Assembly: GCF_024137965.1 (NCBI RefSeq)
Contig: NZ_CP099975.1
Location: forward strand, 124,001-188,000
Direction of reading: 5' to 3'
DNA length: 64,000 bases
From: Halomonas sp. Y3
GTDB lineage: Bacteria; Pseudomonadota; Gammaproteobacteria; Pseudomonadales; Halomonadaceae
Shown here: positions 1 to 7,490 of the stretch, one piece after another
How the letters are laid out: each line of letters opens with the position of its first letter
Position numbering within the stretch: position 1 is the stretch's first letter
Made by a program: the position numbers and the translations under genes
The notes under the pieces: model-generated
Seen by the model: the letters and a program-made list of their open reading frames with translations, nothing else
Database searches by the model: none
What the model was told of the DNA's origin: nothing

Positions 1-258
1 GAGCGGCAGCTGGCGCGGGGTGCCCTCAATGCCCACCTGGCCGGGCGGGAGCTGGAGGCGGCCTGCGGCCTCGCCGCCGCCGATCGCGCCTGGCTGGCCG
101 GTGTGCTGGAGCGGCTCAAGCTCTCGGCCCGGGCCTACCACCGGGTGCTGCGGGTGGCACTGACCCTGGCGGACCTGGCCGGCGAACCGAAGCCGGCCCG
201 GGAGCAGCTGATCGAGGCGGTGGGCTACCGCCAGCTGGATCGGCTGCTCAAGGGGTAG
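1..258 (+). CDS. comM: ComM/YifB-family Mg-chelatase-like ATPase, C-terminal fragment
   Basis: The window opens inside this gene; only the last 85 codons are present, in frame from base 1 to the TAG at 256-258. The peptide ends in the helical C-terminal domain typical of ComM/YifB: a segment LSARAYHRVLRVA followed by ADLAG and, at the end, VGYRQLDRLLKG. ComM is a hexameric AAA+ helicase known to promote branch migration during natural transformation. The ATPase core lies outside the window, so only the family assignment can be supported. The next genes run in the opposite direction, making this the end of its transcription unit. Confidence 0.85.
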   Translation, partial: ERQLARGALNAHLAGRELEAACGLAAADRAWLAGVLERLKLSARAYHRVLRVALTLADLAGEPKPAREQLIEAVGYRQLDRLLKG

Positions 259-270
259 GCAGGGGCTGGC

Positions 271-774
271 CTAGAGCGCCGTGGCGTCCAGGGCGCCCTG
301 CAGGCTCTCCTCCCACTGGGGCGAGTCGCTGCCGGGGCGGCGCAGCACCAGGGTCAGCCGGTAGGGCAAGAGCTCCCGGTCCGAGAGCCGCAGCCGCGGT
401 CCGTCGGCCATCAGCCGACTCTCCAGCCGCCACTGATTATCGCCGGCGCCGTCGCCCATGCTATCGCTCCAGTCGAGCACCTGGGGGCCGTCGCTCACCG
501 CCAGCAGCGCCCGGGTCAGGCTCTCCAGGAAGCGCTCCTGGCCGATGCCGAGCTCCCCGTTGACCTCCGGGGCGGCCAGCAGCAGCACCTGGTCGCCGGG
601 CGGTTTCGGCAGGGGAGGCGCCTCCATGACCCGATCGGCGGCGCGCTCGCCCAGGTTGAACAGCGCCTGGCGCAGGGTCTCGGGGCGGTCGGGGGCCGCG
701 GCGCAGCCGGCGAGCAGCAGAGGCGCGAGGAGCAGGGGGGCAAGCAGCGGGCGTGGCGTGCGGCTGGCGTTCAT
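271..774 (-). CDS. Putative lipoprotein of unknown function
   Basis: A 167-residue protein starting with a short charged N-terminus (MNASRTPRP), a Leu/Ala-rich hydrophobic stretch and a lipobox LLAGC near residues 20-24, so it should be lipidated at that Cys and face the periplasm. The rest is a soluble mixed alpha/beta sequence with no motif I recognise; it contains one long amphipathic region and a Trp-containing strand pattern near the C-terminus. Its ATG overlaps the stop of the upstream hydrolase in an ATGA arrangement, so the two are translationally coupled and probably work in one process. I cannot name a function. Confidence 0.8.
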   Translation of the reverse strand: MNASRTPRPLLAPLLLAPLLLAGCAAAPDRPETLRQALFNLGERAADRVMEAPPLPKPPGDQVLLLAAPEVNGELGIGQERFLESLTRALLAVSDGPQVLDWSDSMGDGAGDNQWRLESRLMADGPRLRLSDRELLPYRLTLVLRRPGSDSPQWEESLQGALDATAL

Positions 775-1757
775 GGGGAGTCGGTCTCCGGGTGGGCAGC
801 GACAGGCGCCAGGTCGTCGATAAAGCGGTCCAGGCTCTCGAAGAGCGCCAGGCGGATCGGCTCGGCCTCGTTGACCAGGTGGTGGCGCGCCTCGGGGTGG
901 CGGTGAATCTCGGCATTGGGAAACTTGTGGGCCAGCACGCCCAGGTTCCATTCCCAGTCCACCGTCAGGTCCTGCTCCCCCTGGAGAATCAGGGTGCGCA
1001 CCGGGTTGGGAGGCAGCGCCAGCAGGCGCGGCATCCAGCGGCGCATGGCGCTGACCCAGTCCACGGCGACCCGGTCGGCCTGGAGGGGATCCTTGTCGCG
1101 CAGGAAGGCGGCGAACTCCTCGTCGGTGGAGTTGGGGCGGAACTTGCGCGGGACGGAGCTCAGGAAGGGACCGGCCAGCAGGTGCAGCCAGCTGGCCTGG
1201 CGCCAGCCCCAGGGACGCACCAGAGGGGCCAGCAGCGCCAGCCCCGCCCAGTGGCTGTCCTCGCCGCGGGTGAGGGCGTCGGTGGCGAGGATGGCCGCCC
1301 CGGTGCTCTGGCCGACGCCCAGCCAGGGGCGCGGGGCCAGCTCCTCCTGCTGCAGGTGGGTCTGCAGCGCCTCCAGGCAGCCGCTGTAGTCGGCGAAGTC
1401 CTTGATCGAGGCGCGGGCCCCGCTGGAGAGGCCGTGGCCGGGCAGGTCCCAGAGGACCACCCGCCAGCGGCGCTCCAGCAGGCGCTCCAGCAGATGACGA
1501 TAGAGGCCCAGGTGGTCGAAGTAGCCGTGCACCACGAAGGCGGTGCCCACCGGCTCGGCGGGGCTCCAGACCTGGGTCCAGAGGCGGAAGCCCTGGGCAT
1601 CCACATAGCCCACGTAGAGGCCGACATGCTCGGCCAGCAAGGGGGCCAGGCCATAGTGGCCCAGGTAGCGTTCCAGGTGGTCGCCGCCGGGCACCGCATC
1701 GAGTGATTCGATCAGCCGAACCGGGCCCAGCGCCTGTAGGGGGGTGAAGTCGCTCAT
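771..1757 (-). CDS. Alpha/beta hydrolase, monoacylglycerol lipase/lysophospholipase type
   Basis: A 328-residue alpha/beta-hydrolase. Visible hallmarks: an oxyanion-side HGYFDH after a beta-strand (FVVHGYFDHLG), a DLPGHGLSSG strand-turn, a nucleophile elbow G-V-G-Q-S-T-G (Ser is the expected nucleophile), an acid candidate in GEQDLTVDW, and a terminal His in EARHHLVNE. This matches the Hydrolase_4 (serine aminopeptidase S33-like) group, which contains lysophospholipases and monoacylglycerol lipases; the true substrate is unknown. There is no signal peptide, so it is presumably cytoplasmic. It is first in a two-gene unit with the downstream lipoprotein (4-bp ATGA overlap). Confidence 0.85.
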   Translation of the reverse strand: MSDFTPLQALGPVRLIESLDAVPGGDHLERYLGHYGLAPLLAEHVGLYVGYVDAQGFRLWTQVWSPAEPVGTAFVVHGYFDHLGLYRHLLERLLERRWRVVLWDLPGHGLSSGARASIKDFADYSGCLEALQTHLQQEELAPRPWLGVGQSTGAAILATDALTRGEDSHWAGLALLAPLVRPWGWRQASWLHLLAGPFLSSVPRKFRPNSTDEEFAAFLRDKDPLQADRVAVDWVSAMRRWMPRLLALPPNPVRTLILQGEQDLTVDWEWNLGVLAHKFPNAEIHRHPEARHHLVNEAEPIRLALFESLDRFIDDLAPVAAHPETDSP

Positions 1758-1991
1758 CGTGTCCTCCGCGGCGCCCGGCTATGCTAGCGTCAAGCCAGGC
1801 GGTGCACCACGAGCAAGCCACGCCTGCCCGGTCTCACCTTATCTTTTGGTCTAGCTGGCCGCCTTCCCGAGGCTTTTCGGGTTTACACATGGAAGTATTT
1901 TCCACAAAATCGAGGCCAGAGCAGTCACACAACCCCTGTCCCGGCAGACTGGCACGCGACACGCCGGCTGCCAAGCACGAGGAGATCCACC

Positions 1992-4166
1992 ATGACCCAA
2001 CGTGTTACCCGCCATCGCCTCCAGGTGGCCGCCGAGCTGGACCGCTTCATCAATGAGCAGGCGCTTCCCGGTACCGGCGTCGATGCCGAGGCGTTCTGGG
2101 CCGGCGTCGATGCCCTCTTCCATGATCTGACCCCGAAGAACCGCGAACTGCTCGCTGAGCGTGAGCGTCTGCAGGAGCAGCTCGACGGCTGGCACCGCGA
2201 GAACCCCGGCCCGGTGGGTGACATGGCGGCCTATCGCGCCTTCCTGAAGGAGATCGGCTATCTGGCCGAGGCCCCGGCCAGGGTCGAGGTGACCACCGGC
2301 AACGTGGATCGCGAGATCGCCGTCCAGGCCGGTCCCCAGCTGGTGGTGCCGGTGAGCAACGCCCGCTATGCGCTGAACGCCGCCAATGCGCGCTGGGGCA
2401 GCCTCTACGACGCCCTCTACGGCACCGATGCCATCTCCGAGGAGGACGGCGCCGAGAAGGGCACCAGCTTCAATCCCAAGCGCGGCGAGAAGGTGATCGC
2501 CTACGCCCGCGGCCTGCTGGACCGCGCCGCGCCGCTGGCCACCGGCTCCCACCGCGACGCCGTCAAGTACGCCCTGCGTGACGGCCATCTGGTGGTGACC
2601 CTGGAGGGCGGCCGCGAGACCGGTCTCAAGGAGCCCGGCAAGCTGGTGGGCTATACCGGCGAGGCGGCGACCCCCGAGTCGGTGCTGCTGGTCAATCACG
2701 GCCTGCACCTGGAGATCCAGATCGACCCGAGCCACCCCATCGGCAAGACCGACCCGGCCGGCGTCAAGGATCTGGTCGTCGAGGCGGCGCTGACCACCAT
2801 CATGGACTGTGAGGACTCCGTGGCCGCGGTGGACGCCGAGGACAAGGTGGGCGTCTACGCCAACTGGCTGGGCCTGATGAAGGGTGACCTGGAGGAGCAG
2901 GTGGAGAAGGGCGGCAAGACCATCACCCGCCGCCTGCACGCCGATCGCCAGTTCACCACTCCGGACGGCGGCAGCCTGACCCTGCCCGGCCGCTCGCTGA
3001 TGTTCGTGCGCAACGTCGGCCACCTGATGACCAACCCGGCGGTGCTCGACGCCGAGGGCAATGAGCTGCCCGAGGGCATCCTCGACGGCATCGTGACCGG
3101 CCTGATCGCCCTGCACGACCTCAAGAAGGGCGAGGGTGAACCGCGCAACTCCCGCGAGGGCTCCGTCTACATCGTCAAGCCGAAGATGCACGGTCCGAAG
3201 GAAGTGGCCTTCTCCAACGAGCTCTTCGGCCGCGTCGAGGACCTGCTGGGCATGGCCCGCGATACCCTCAAGATGGGCATCATGGACGAGGAGCGCCGCA
3301 CCACGGTGAACCTCAAGGCGTGCATCAACGAGGCCGCCTCCCGCGTGGTCTTCATCAACACCGGCTTCCTGGACCGCACCGGCGACGAGATGCACACCGC
3401 CATGGAGGCGGGCCCGATGATCCGCAAGGGCGACATGAAGGGCGCCGCCTGGATCCAGGCCTACGAGAAGAACAACGTCCAGATCGGCCTGGCCTGCGGC
3501 CTGCGCGGCCGCGCCCAGATCGGCAAGGGCATGTGGGCCATGCCGGACCTGATGGCCGCCATGCTGGAGCAGAAGATCGGCCATCCCAAGGCCGGCGCCA
3601 ACACCGCCTGGGTGCCGTCGCCCACCGCGGCCACGCTTCACGCCCTGCACTACCATCAGGTGGACGTAACCGGCATCCAGCGCGAGCTGGAGGCCCAGGG
3701 CGAGCCGGACTACCTGGACGAGCTGCTCAGCGTGCCGGTGGCCGCCGAGGCCAGCTGGTCCGACGAGGAGATCCAGCAGGAGCTCGACAACAACTGCCAG
3801 GGCATTCTCGGCTACGTGGTGCGCTGGGTGGAGCACGGCGTGGGCTGCTCCAAGGTGCCGGACATCCACGATGTGGGCCTGATGGAGGACCGCGCCACCC
3901 TGCGGATCTCCAGCCAGCACATCGCCAACTGGCTGCACCACGGCGTGGTCGACGCCGCCCGGGTCCAGGAGACCCTGGAGCGCATGGCCAAGGTGGTGGA
4001 CGAGCAGAACGCGAACGATCCGGCCTACACGCCGATGAGCGCCGACTACCAGGGCTCCAGCGCCTTCCAGGCGGCCAGCGACCTGATCTTCAAGGGCCGC
4101 GTGCAGCCCTCCGGCTACACCGAGCCGCTCCTGCACCACTGGCGCGCCGTGCACAAGGCCAAGTAA
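1992..4166 (+). CDS. glcB: Malate synthase G
   Basis: Condenses glyoxylate with acetyl-CoA to malate in the glyoxylate bypass and glycolate use; cytoplasmic and Mg-dependent. At 724 residues it has the length of the monomeric G isoform (about 720) rather than the shorter A form (about 530). Conserved segments include [18 protein letters not shown], a Mg/substrate region around [13 protein letters not shown], and the C-terminal [18 protein letters not shown] with the catalytic-domain Cys. ATG 1992 is preceded by GGAGATCCACC. It stands alone: no glcDEF or aceA is next to it. A GC-rich hairpin follows at 4211-4238. The 234-bp upstream gap (1758-1991) shows no convincing consensus promoter. Confidence 0.97.
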   Translation: MTQRVTRHRLQVAAELDRFINEQALPGTGVDAEAFWAGVDALFHDLTPKNRELLAERERLQEQLDGWHRENPGPVGDMAAYRAFLKEIGYLAEAPARVEVTTGNVDREIAVQAGPQLVVPVSNARYALNAANARWGSLYDALYGTDAISEEDGAEKGTSFNPKRGEKVIAYARGLLDRAAPLATGSHRDAVKYALRDGHLVVTLEGGRETGLKEPGKLVGYTGEAATPESVLLVNHGLHLEIQIDPSHPIGKTDPAGVKDLVVEAALTTIMDCEDSVAAVDAEDKVGVYANWLGLMKGDLEEQVEKGGKTITRRLHADRQFTTPDGGSLTLPGRSLMFVRNVGHLMTNPAVLDAEGNELPEGILDGIVTGLIALHDLKKGEGEPRNSREGSVYIVKPKMHGPKEVAFSNELFGRVEDLLGMARDTLKMGIMDEERRTTVNLKACINEAASRVVFINTGFLDRTGDEMHTAMEAGPMIRKGDMKGAAWIQAYEKNNVQIGLACGLRGRAQIGKGMWAMPDLMAAMLEQKIGHPKAGANTAWVPSPTAATLHALHYHQVDVTGIQRELEAQGEPDYLDELLSVPVAAEASWSDEEIQQELDNNCQGILGYVVRWVEHGVGCSKVPDIHDVGLMEDRATLRISSQHIANWLHHGVVDAARVQETLERMAKVVDEQNANDPAYTPMSADYQGSSAFQAASDLIFKGRVQPSGYTEPLLHHWRAVHKAK

Positions 4167-4210
4167 ACCAGAGGCCAGGCAAGCCAGCGCGGTGTCACCG
4201 CTGAACCAGA

Positions 4211-4238
4211 AGCGCCCCGGGTACCTGCCCGGGGCGCT
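4211..4238 (+). terminator. Intrinsic terminator after glcB
   Basis: Perfect 11-bp stem AGCGCCCCGGG with a 6-base loop, followed by TTCGGTT. The T tract is short, so strength is uncertain, but position just past the glcB stop fits. Confidence 0.75.
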
Positions 4239-4294
4239 TTCGGTTATGTTGACGCCAGCGTCAATTCGCCCCATTCACTGCAAGGAGCCCGCCG

Positions 4295-4708
4295 ATGACC
4301 GTGATGACCGCCGCCACCATCGAGGATTTTCTCGACGAGGTGTTTCCCCAGCGTATCGGTACCATCGAGGCCGTGGACCATATGCGCGCCACCATGAGCC
4401 TGGCCATCGATGACGAGCACCTGCGCCCCGGCGCCAGCGTCTCCGGTCCCACCCTGATGGGGCTGGCCGACGTCTGCCTCTACGTGGCGATCCTGGCCCA
4501 GATCGGCCCCGAGCCTATGGCGGTCACCAGCGACCTGCACTGCCGCTTCCTGCGCCGTCCCCGGGGCGACCGCGACATCATCGCCACCGCGCGCATCCTC
4601 AAGCTGGGTCGCCGCCTGGCGGTGGGCGAGGTGCAGCTCTTCTCCGCCGGCGACGAGCAGCCGGTGGCGCTGGTGACCGCCACCTATGCCCTGCCCGACC
4701 GGGACTGA
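4295..4708 (+). CDS. PaaI-type hotdog-fold thioesterase
   Basis: A 137-residue single hotdog-domain protein, the usual size for PaaI/YbgC-like acyl-CoA thioesterases. Features: an N-terminal beta-strand/helix, RPGASVSGPTLMGLADVCLYVAIL with the central hotdog helix and the conserved G-P-x-x-x-x-x-A-D pattern near residue 50, and a strand TSDLHCRFLRRP. The expected role is hydrolysis of a small or aromatic acyl-CoA in the cytoplasm; the substrate is unknown. AAGGAG lies 8 bases before ATG 4295. It converges on the DUF423 gene, the two stops lying in a perfect palindrome. Confidence 0.85.
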   Translation: MTVMTAATIEDFLDEVFPQRIGTIEAVDHMRATMSLAIDDEHLRPGASVSGPTLMGLADVCLYVAILAQIGPEPMAVTSDLHCRFLRRPRGDRDIIATARILKLGRRLAVGEVQLFSAGDEQPVALVTATYALPDRD

Positions 4709-4723
4709 GCCGGCTCAGTCCCG
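4700..4723. repeat. 24-bp perfect palindrome spanning two convergent stop codons
   Basis: Two copies of the half-site CGGGACTGAGCC abut in inverted orientation. The left arm encodes the final Arg-Asp-stop of the thioesterase and the right arm, read on the other strand, encodes the final Arg-Asp-stop of the DUF423 protein. It may act as a compact bidirectional terminator, though there is no loop or T tract. Confidence 0.8.
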
Positions 4724-5095
4724 CGGGGCGCGCAGCACGGCAGCGGCCAGGGCCAGCCAGCCGGCGATCAGCAGCACCCCGCCCAAGGGGGTGATCATGC
4801 CCAGACCGCCGGCACCGGTCAGCGCCATGGCGTAGAGCGAGCCCGAGAAGAGCCCCATGCCGGCCGCCCATAGCCCCATGGCCAGCCGCTGCCCGGCCAG
4901 GGGCATCGCGGCGCGCCAGGCCAGCACGGCGAGCAGCGCCAGGGTGTGCCACGCCTGATAGCGCACCCCGGTCTCGAAGGCCGCCACCAGGCGCGGCGTC
5001 AGGGTTCCCTCCAGGGCGTGGGCGCCGAAGGCCCCCGCCATGACCACCAGGGCGCCCGACAGTGCCGCCCCCAGCCACCAGCCTCTATCCTGCAT
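4715..5095 (-). CDS. DUF423 (YgdD-like) small integral membrane protein
   Basis: A 126-residue protein with four hydrophobic segments and the DUF423 signature near the N-terminus: [11 protein letters not shown], followed by [16 protein letters not shown]. The family (E. coli YgdD) sits in the inner membrane and has no firmly established function. Start ATG 5095 gives the family's normal length and N-terminus. It is divergent from thiS and convergent with the thioesterase gene, with only 6 bp between the two stop codons. Confidence 0.92.
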   Translation of the reverse strand: MQDRGWWLGAALSGALVVMAGAFGAHALEGTLTPRLVAAFETGVRYQAWHTLALLAVLAWRAAMPLAGQRLAMGLWAAGMGLFSGSLYAMALTGAGGLGMITPLGGVLLIAGWLALAAAVLRAPRD

Positions 5096-5153
5096 GTCTG
5101 CTCCTCCCGTTGCGTCCAGGGTCGCTACCGTACCCCGGCCGGGCGGACTCGGC

Positions 5154-5159
5154 TACAAT
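5154..5159 (+). promoter_or_regulatory. Possible -10 element for thiS-thiG-trmB
   Basis: TACAAT in the context GGCTACAATGG, 78 bases before the thiS ATG. No good -35 lies 16-18 bases upstream, so this is tentative. No thiamine (TPP) riboswitch-like sequence is apparent in the leader. Confidence 0.35.
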
Positions 5160-5236
5160 GGATGCCCGCGATTGGCGCCCGCCCGGCGGGCCCCGCGGTC
5201 CATGACGACAGCAACGACAAGCGCAGAGAGAACGCC

Positions 5237-5449
5237 ATGCAGATCCAGCTCAATGGCGAGGCGCATACCCTGGCGCCCGACCTCACGCCGGCCCCGACGA
5301 TCGCCGCGCTGATCGAGTCCCTGGGACTCGCCGGCCGCCGCATCGCCGTGGAGGTGAACGAGGAGATCGTGCCCCGCAGCGAACACGCCGCCACTCGCCT
5401 GGCCGAGGGCGATCGGGTCGAGGTGGTGCACGCCATCGGGGGCGGCTGA
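5237..5449 (+). CDS. thiS: Sulfur carrier protein ThiS
   Basis: A 70-residue ubiquitin-like protein ending in AIGGG; the C-terminal Gly-Gly is adenylated and thiocarboxylated and donates sulfur to the thiazole ring of thiamine. The N-terminus [12 protein letters not shown] matches the family (MQIxxNGE). I chose ATG 5237 because the much longer in-frame opening upstream has no family similarity and 66-70 residues is normal for ThiS. It lies 49 bp before thiG, its functional partner. The activating enzyme ThiF is not in the window. Confidence 0.96.
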   Translation: MQIQLNGEAHTLAPDLTPAPTIAALIESLGLAGRRIAVEVNEEIVPRSEHAATRLAEGDRVEVVHAIGGG

Positions 5450-5498
5450 GCATCCCGCGCCCCCACACCGTGAAGACAATCACAGTAAGGCAGACTCG

Positions 5499-6296
5499 AT
5501 GACAGACTTCTTCCAGGACCAGCCCCTGCGCGTCGCCGGGCGCGAATTCTCCTCCCGCCTGCTGGTCGGCACCGGCAAGTACAGGGACTTCGACGAGACC
5601 GGCGAGGCGATCGCCGCCTCCGGCGCCGAGGTGGTCACCTTCGCCGTACGGCGCACCAACCTGGGCCAGGAGGCGGGGGAGCCCAACCTGCTGGACGTGG
5701 TGCCGCCGGAGCGCTTCACCCTGCTGCCCAACACCGCCGGCTGCTACACGGCGAAGGACGCGGTGCGCACCTGCAAGCTGGCCCGGGAGCTGCTCGACGG
5801 CCACAGCCTGGTGAAGCTCGAGGTGCTGGGGGACGACTCGACCCTCTATCCCAACGTGGTGGAGACCCTGGCCGCCGCCGAGGCGCTGATCAAGGACGGC
5901 TTCGACGTCATGGTCTATACCAGCGACGACCCCATCGTGGCCCGTGAGCTGGAGCGTCTGGGCTGCTGCGCCATCATGCCGCTGGGCTCGCTGATCGGCT
6001 CCGGCCACGGCATCCAGAACCCCCACAACATCCGCCTGATCATCGAGCAGGCCAGCGTGCCGGTGCTGGTGGATGCCGGCATCGGCACCGCCTCCGATGC
6101 CGCCATGGCCATGGAGCTGGGCTGCGACGGCGTGCTGATGAACACCGCCATCGCCCATGCCCGCCAGCCGGTGCTGATGGCCAGCGCCATGAAGAAGGCG
6201 GTGGAGGCGGGGCGCGAGGCCTTCCTGGCCGGGCGCATGCCGCGCCGCCAGAGCGCCGACCCCTCTTCGCCCTTTGCCGGCCGCATCAACGGCTGA
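5499..6296 (+). CDS. thiG: Thiazole synthase
   Basis: Combines deoxyxylulose phosphate, dehydroglycine and ThiS-thiocarboxylate to form the thiazole phosphate of thiamine. The 265-residue TIM-barrel sequence carries [36 protein letters not shown] and the active-site Lys in VKLEVLGDD (Schiff base with the sugar phosphate), plus the phosphate-binding [21 protein letters not shown]. It is cytoplasmic. It follows thiS in the same operon. thiD for the pyrimidine branch is elsewhere in the window (20022-20849). Confidence 0.97.
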   Translation: MTDFFQDQPLRVAGREFSSRLLVGTGKYRDFDETGEAIAASGAEVVTFAVRRTNLGQEAGEPNLLDVVPPERFTLLPNTAGCYTAKDAVRTCKLARELLDGHSLVKLEVLGDDSTLYPNVVETLAAAEALIKDGFDVMVYTSDDPIVARELERLGCCAIMPLGSLIGSGHGIQNPHNIRLIIEQASVPVLVDAGIGTASDAAMAMELGCDGVLMNTAIAHARQPVLMASAMKKAVEAGREAFLAGRMPRRQSADPSSPFAGRING

Positions 6297-6328
6297 GCTC
6301 CCGAGACCCGACAAGAGCCCCATGATCC

Positions 6329-7072
6329 ATGAGTGACCAATCCCGCGACGATACCGCCACCACCGGGCCGGAAGGGCCCGATGCCCCCCTGCACCGCTGC
6401 GGCATCAAGAGCTATGTGCTGCGCGCCGGGCGCATGACCCAGGCCCAGACCCGGGGCCTCGAGGAGGTGTGGCCGCGGCTGGGGCTGACCCTGGCCGAGG
6501 GCCGCCAGGACCTGGATGCCCTGTTCGGGCGCCGCGCGCCGCGGGTGGTGGAGATCGGCTTCGGCATGGGGGCCTCCCTGGTGGAGCAGGCGGAGACCCA
6601 CCCCGATACCGACTTCATCGGCATCGAGGTGCACGCCCCCGGCGTGGGCAAGCTGCTTGACGAGGCCGACAAGCGCGGCCTGACCAACCTGCGGGTCTAT
6701 CGGGAGGATGCGCTGAGGGTGCTCGAGGAGTGCCTGCCCGAGGGAAGCCTCGAGACCCTGCAGCTCTTTTTCCCCGACCCCTGGCCGAAGAAGAAGCACC
6801 ACAAGCGGCGCATCGTGCAGCCCGCCTTCGTCGAGCTGGTGCGCACCCGGCTCAGGGTCGGCGGCACCTTCCACATGGCCACCGACTGGGAGGCCTACGC
6901 CGAGTGGATGGCCGAGGTGATGGACGCCGCGCCGGGCTATGCCAATACCGCGGCGCCGGAGACCGCCCCCTATGTGCCGCGGCCCGAGTTCCGTCCGCTG
7001 ACCAAGTTCGAGGTCCGCGGCGAGAAGCTGGGCCACGGCGTCTGGGACCTGATCTACCGCCGCGTCGACTGA
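6329..7072 (+). CDS. trmB: tRNA (guanine-N7-)-methyltransferase
   Basis: Methylates G46 in the variable loop of tRNAs using SAM. The 247-residue protein has the family's Rossmann motif [14 protein letters not shown], the [15 protein letters not shown] segment and the hallmark [18 protein letters not shown], with a C-terminal [19 protein letters not shown]. The first 25 residues are acidic and low in conservation, which is common in this family. It lies 32 bp after thiG and is probably co-transcribed with thiSG; a strong hairpin terminator follows at 7095. Confidence 0.97.
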   Translation: MSDQSRDDTATTGPEGPDAPLHRCGIKSYVLRAGRMTQAQTRGLEEVWPRLGLTLAEGRQDLDALFGRRAPRVVEIGFGMGASLVEQAETHPDTDFIGIEVHAPGVGKLLDEADKRGLTNLRVYREDALRVLEECLPEGSLETLQLFFPDPWPKKKHHKRRIVQPAFVELVRTRLRVGGTFHMATDWEAYAEWMAEVMDAAPGYANTAAPETAPYVPRPEFRPLTKFEVRGEKLGHGVWDLIYRRVD

Positions 7073-7094
7073 TCCCGCGCCTCCCACGCTCTTC

Positions 7095-7120
7095 GAAGCC
7101 CCCGCCCATGCGGGGGCTTC
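7095..7120 (+). terminator. Intrinsic terminator after trmB
   Basis: Perfect 11-bp stem GAAGCCCCCGC / GCGGGGGCTTC around a CCAT loop, followed by GTTGCTT. It closes the thiS-thiG-trmB unit. Confidence 0.85.
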
Positions 7121-7134
7121 GTTGCTTCTGCGAT

Positions 7135-7170
7135 ACAAAAAGATTCTTCGCAGACTGGCGTGACATTGCC
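7135..7170 (+). repeat. 36-bp intergenic repeat, copy 1
   Basis: This stretch matches 37681-37716 at 27 of 36 positions, sharing an uninterrupted TCTTCGCAGA core and GCGTGA. Both copies lie just downstream of a plus-strand gene terminator, suggesting a dispersed chromosomal repeat family rather than chance. Confidence 0.6.
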
Positions 7171-7172
7171 CA

Positions 7173-7290
7173 GTAGGAGCTCGGGTTCCCCGAGCGAATG
7201 GCGCCGCAGGCGCCCCGGCGGTATTGCAGGCGCTGGTGCCTGCCGCCGGAAGTCCTTCGGCCTCCATTCGTCGAAGCGTCGAACCGCTAC
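7173..7290. repeat. REP-like palindromic intergenic element, copy 1
   Basis: Begins GTAGGAGC and ends near CGAACCGCTAC, with internal hairpins (GCTCGGG/CCCGAGC; GGCGCC-rich). It shares GAATGGCGCC and GCAGGCGCC with the element at 61224-61326. Such GTAGGAGC-bounded elements resemble the REP sequences of Pseudomonas and relatives. It stops 1 base short of the small-RNA terminator tract. Confidence 0.6.
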
Positions 7291-7291
7291 C

Positions 7292-7319
7292 AAAAAAAAG
7301 CCGCCCTGGTGAGGGCGGC
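7292..7319 (-). terminator. Intrinsic terminator of the candidate small RNA
   Basis: On the minus strand: stem GCCGCCCT / AGGGCGGC, loop CACC, then eight consecutive T residues. This is among the strongest-looking intrinsic terminators in the window. Confidence 0.9.
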
Positions 7320-7409
7320 GGCAAGACCGTGACTAGCAATGAGGAGGGAGAAACCATGGCAGGTGACTGGCGGTACCTGCGATGGCCGTGGCGGCTCATC
7401 AACGCCACT
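7292..7409 (-). ncRNA. Candidate Fur-regulated small RNA (RyhB/PrrF-like role, unnamed)
   Basis: Predicted transcript of about 118 nt starting near 7409 and ending in the U8 terminator. It can fold into hairpin 1 (GUGGCG / CGCCAC with a 9-nt loop), hairpin 2 (GCAGGU / ACCUGC, extended by CCAU / AUGG across a C-C mismatch), then an unpaired CU-rich stretch (UUUCUCCCUCCUCAUUGC) and the terminator hairpin. That order is typical of Hfq-dependent regulators, and the CU-rich stretch is complementary to Shine-Dalgarno-like sequence. Its promoter is overlapped by a Fur box. It lies 3' of the AEC permease gene on the same strand, so it could also be released from that mRNA. I recognise no primary-sequence similarity to RyhB or PrrF. 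The class is inferred from architecture alone. Confidence 0.7.
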
Positions 7410-7416
7410 GGAAACA

Positions 7417-7445
7417 AGAGTAATCATTCTCATTTGCGGCGTCAA
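7417..7445 (-). promoter_or_regulatory. Sigma-70 promoter of the candidate small RNA
   Basis: Reading the minus strand: -35 TTGACG (7445-7440), a 17-bp spacer, -10 TACTCT (7422-7417). An AT-rich stretch (AAATAAAAAATATT, about 7473-7459) sits where an UP element would be. The promoter points away from trmB toward the terminator at 7292. Confidence 0.7.
7419..7437 (-). promoter_or_regulatory. Fur box overlapping the small-RNA promoter
   Basis: The 19-mer whose core is AATGAGAATGATTACT matches 13 of 19 positions of the classical GATAATGATAATCATTATC consensus, with GAGAAT and ATTAC hexamers in phase. It covers the spacer and -10, so Fur-Fe(II) binding would block transcription. A fur gene is present at 46961-47407. 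Confidence 0.65.
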
Positions 7446-7490
7446 CAGTAATGCGAATATTTTTTATTTGCGTTTGTCCTGGCGGCGCCC

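Noticed and set aside
5100..5236. Possible TPP riboswitch upstream of thiS
   Set aside because: The conserved THI-box core (CUGAGA and the ACCUGA-type segments) is not present and the leader after the -10 is too short.
7356..7451. A 31-codon plus-strand ORF (MAGDWRYLRWPWRL...) with GAGGAGGGAG before its ATG
   Set aside because: It lies exactly antisense to the candidate small RNA; the apparent ribosome site is the complement of the CU-rich seed. No plus-strand promoter is visible and trmB is terminated at 7095-7120.
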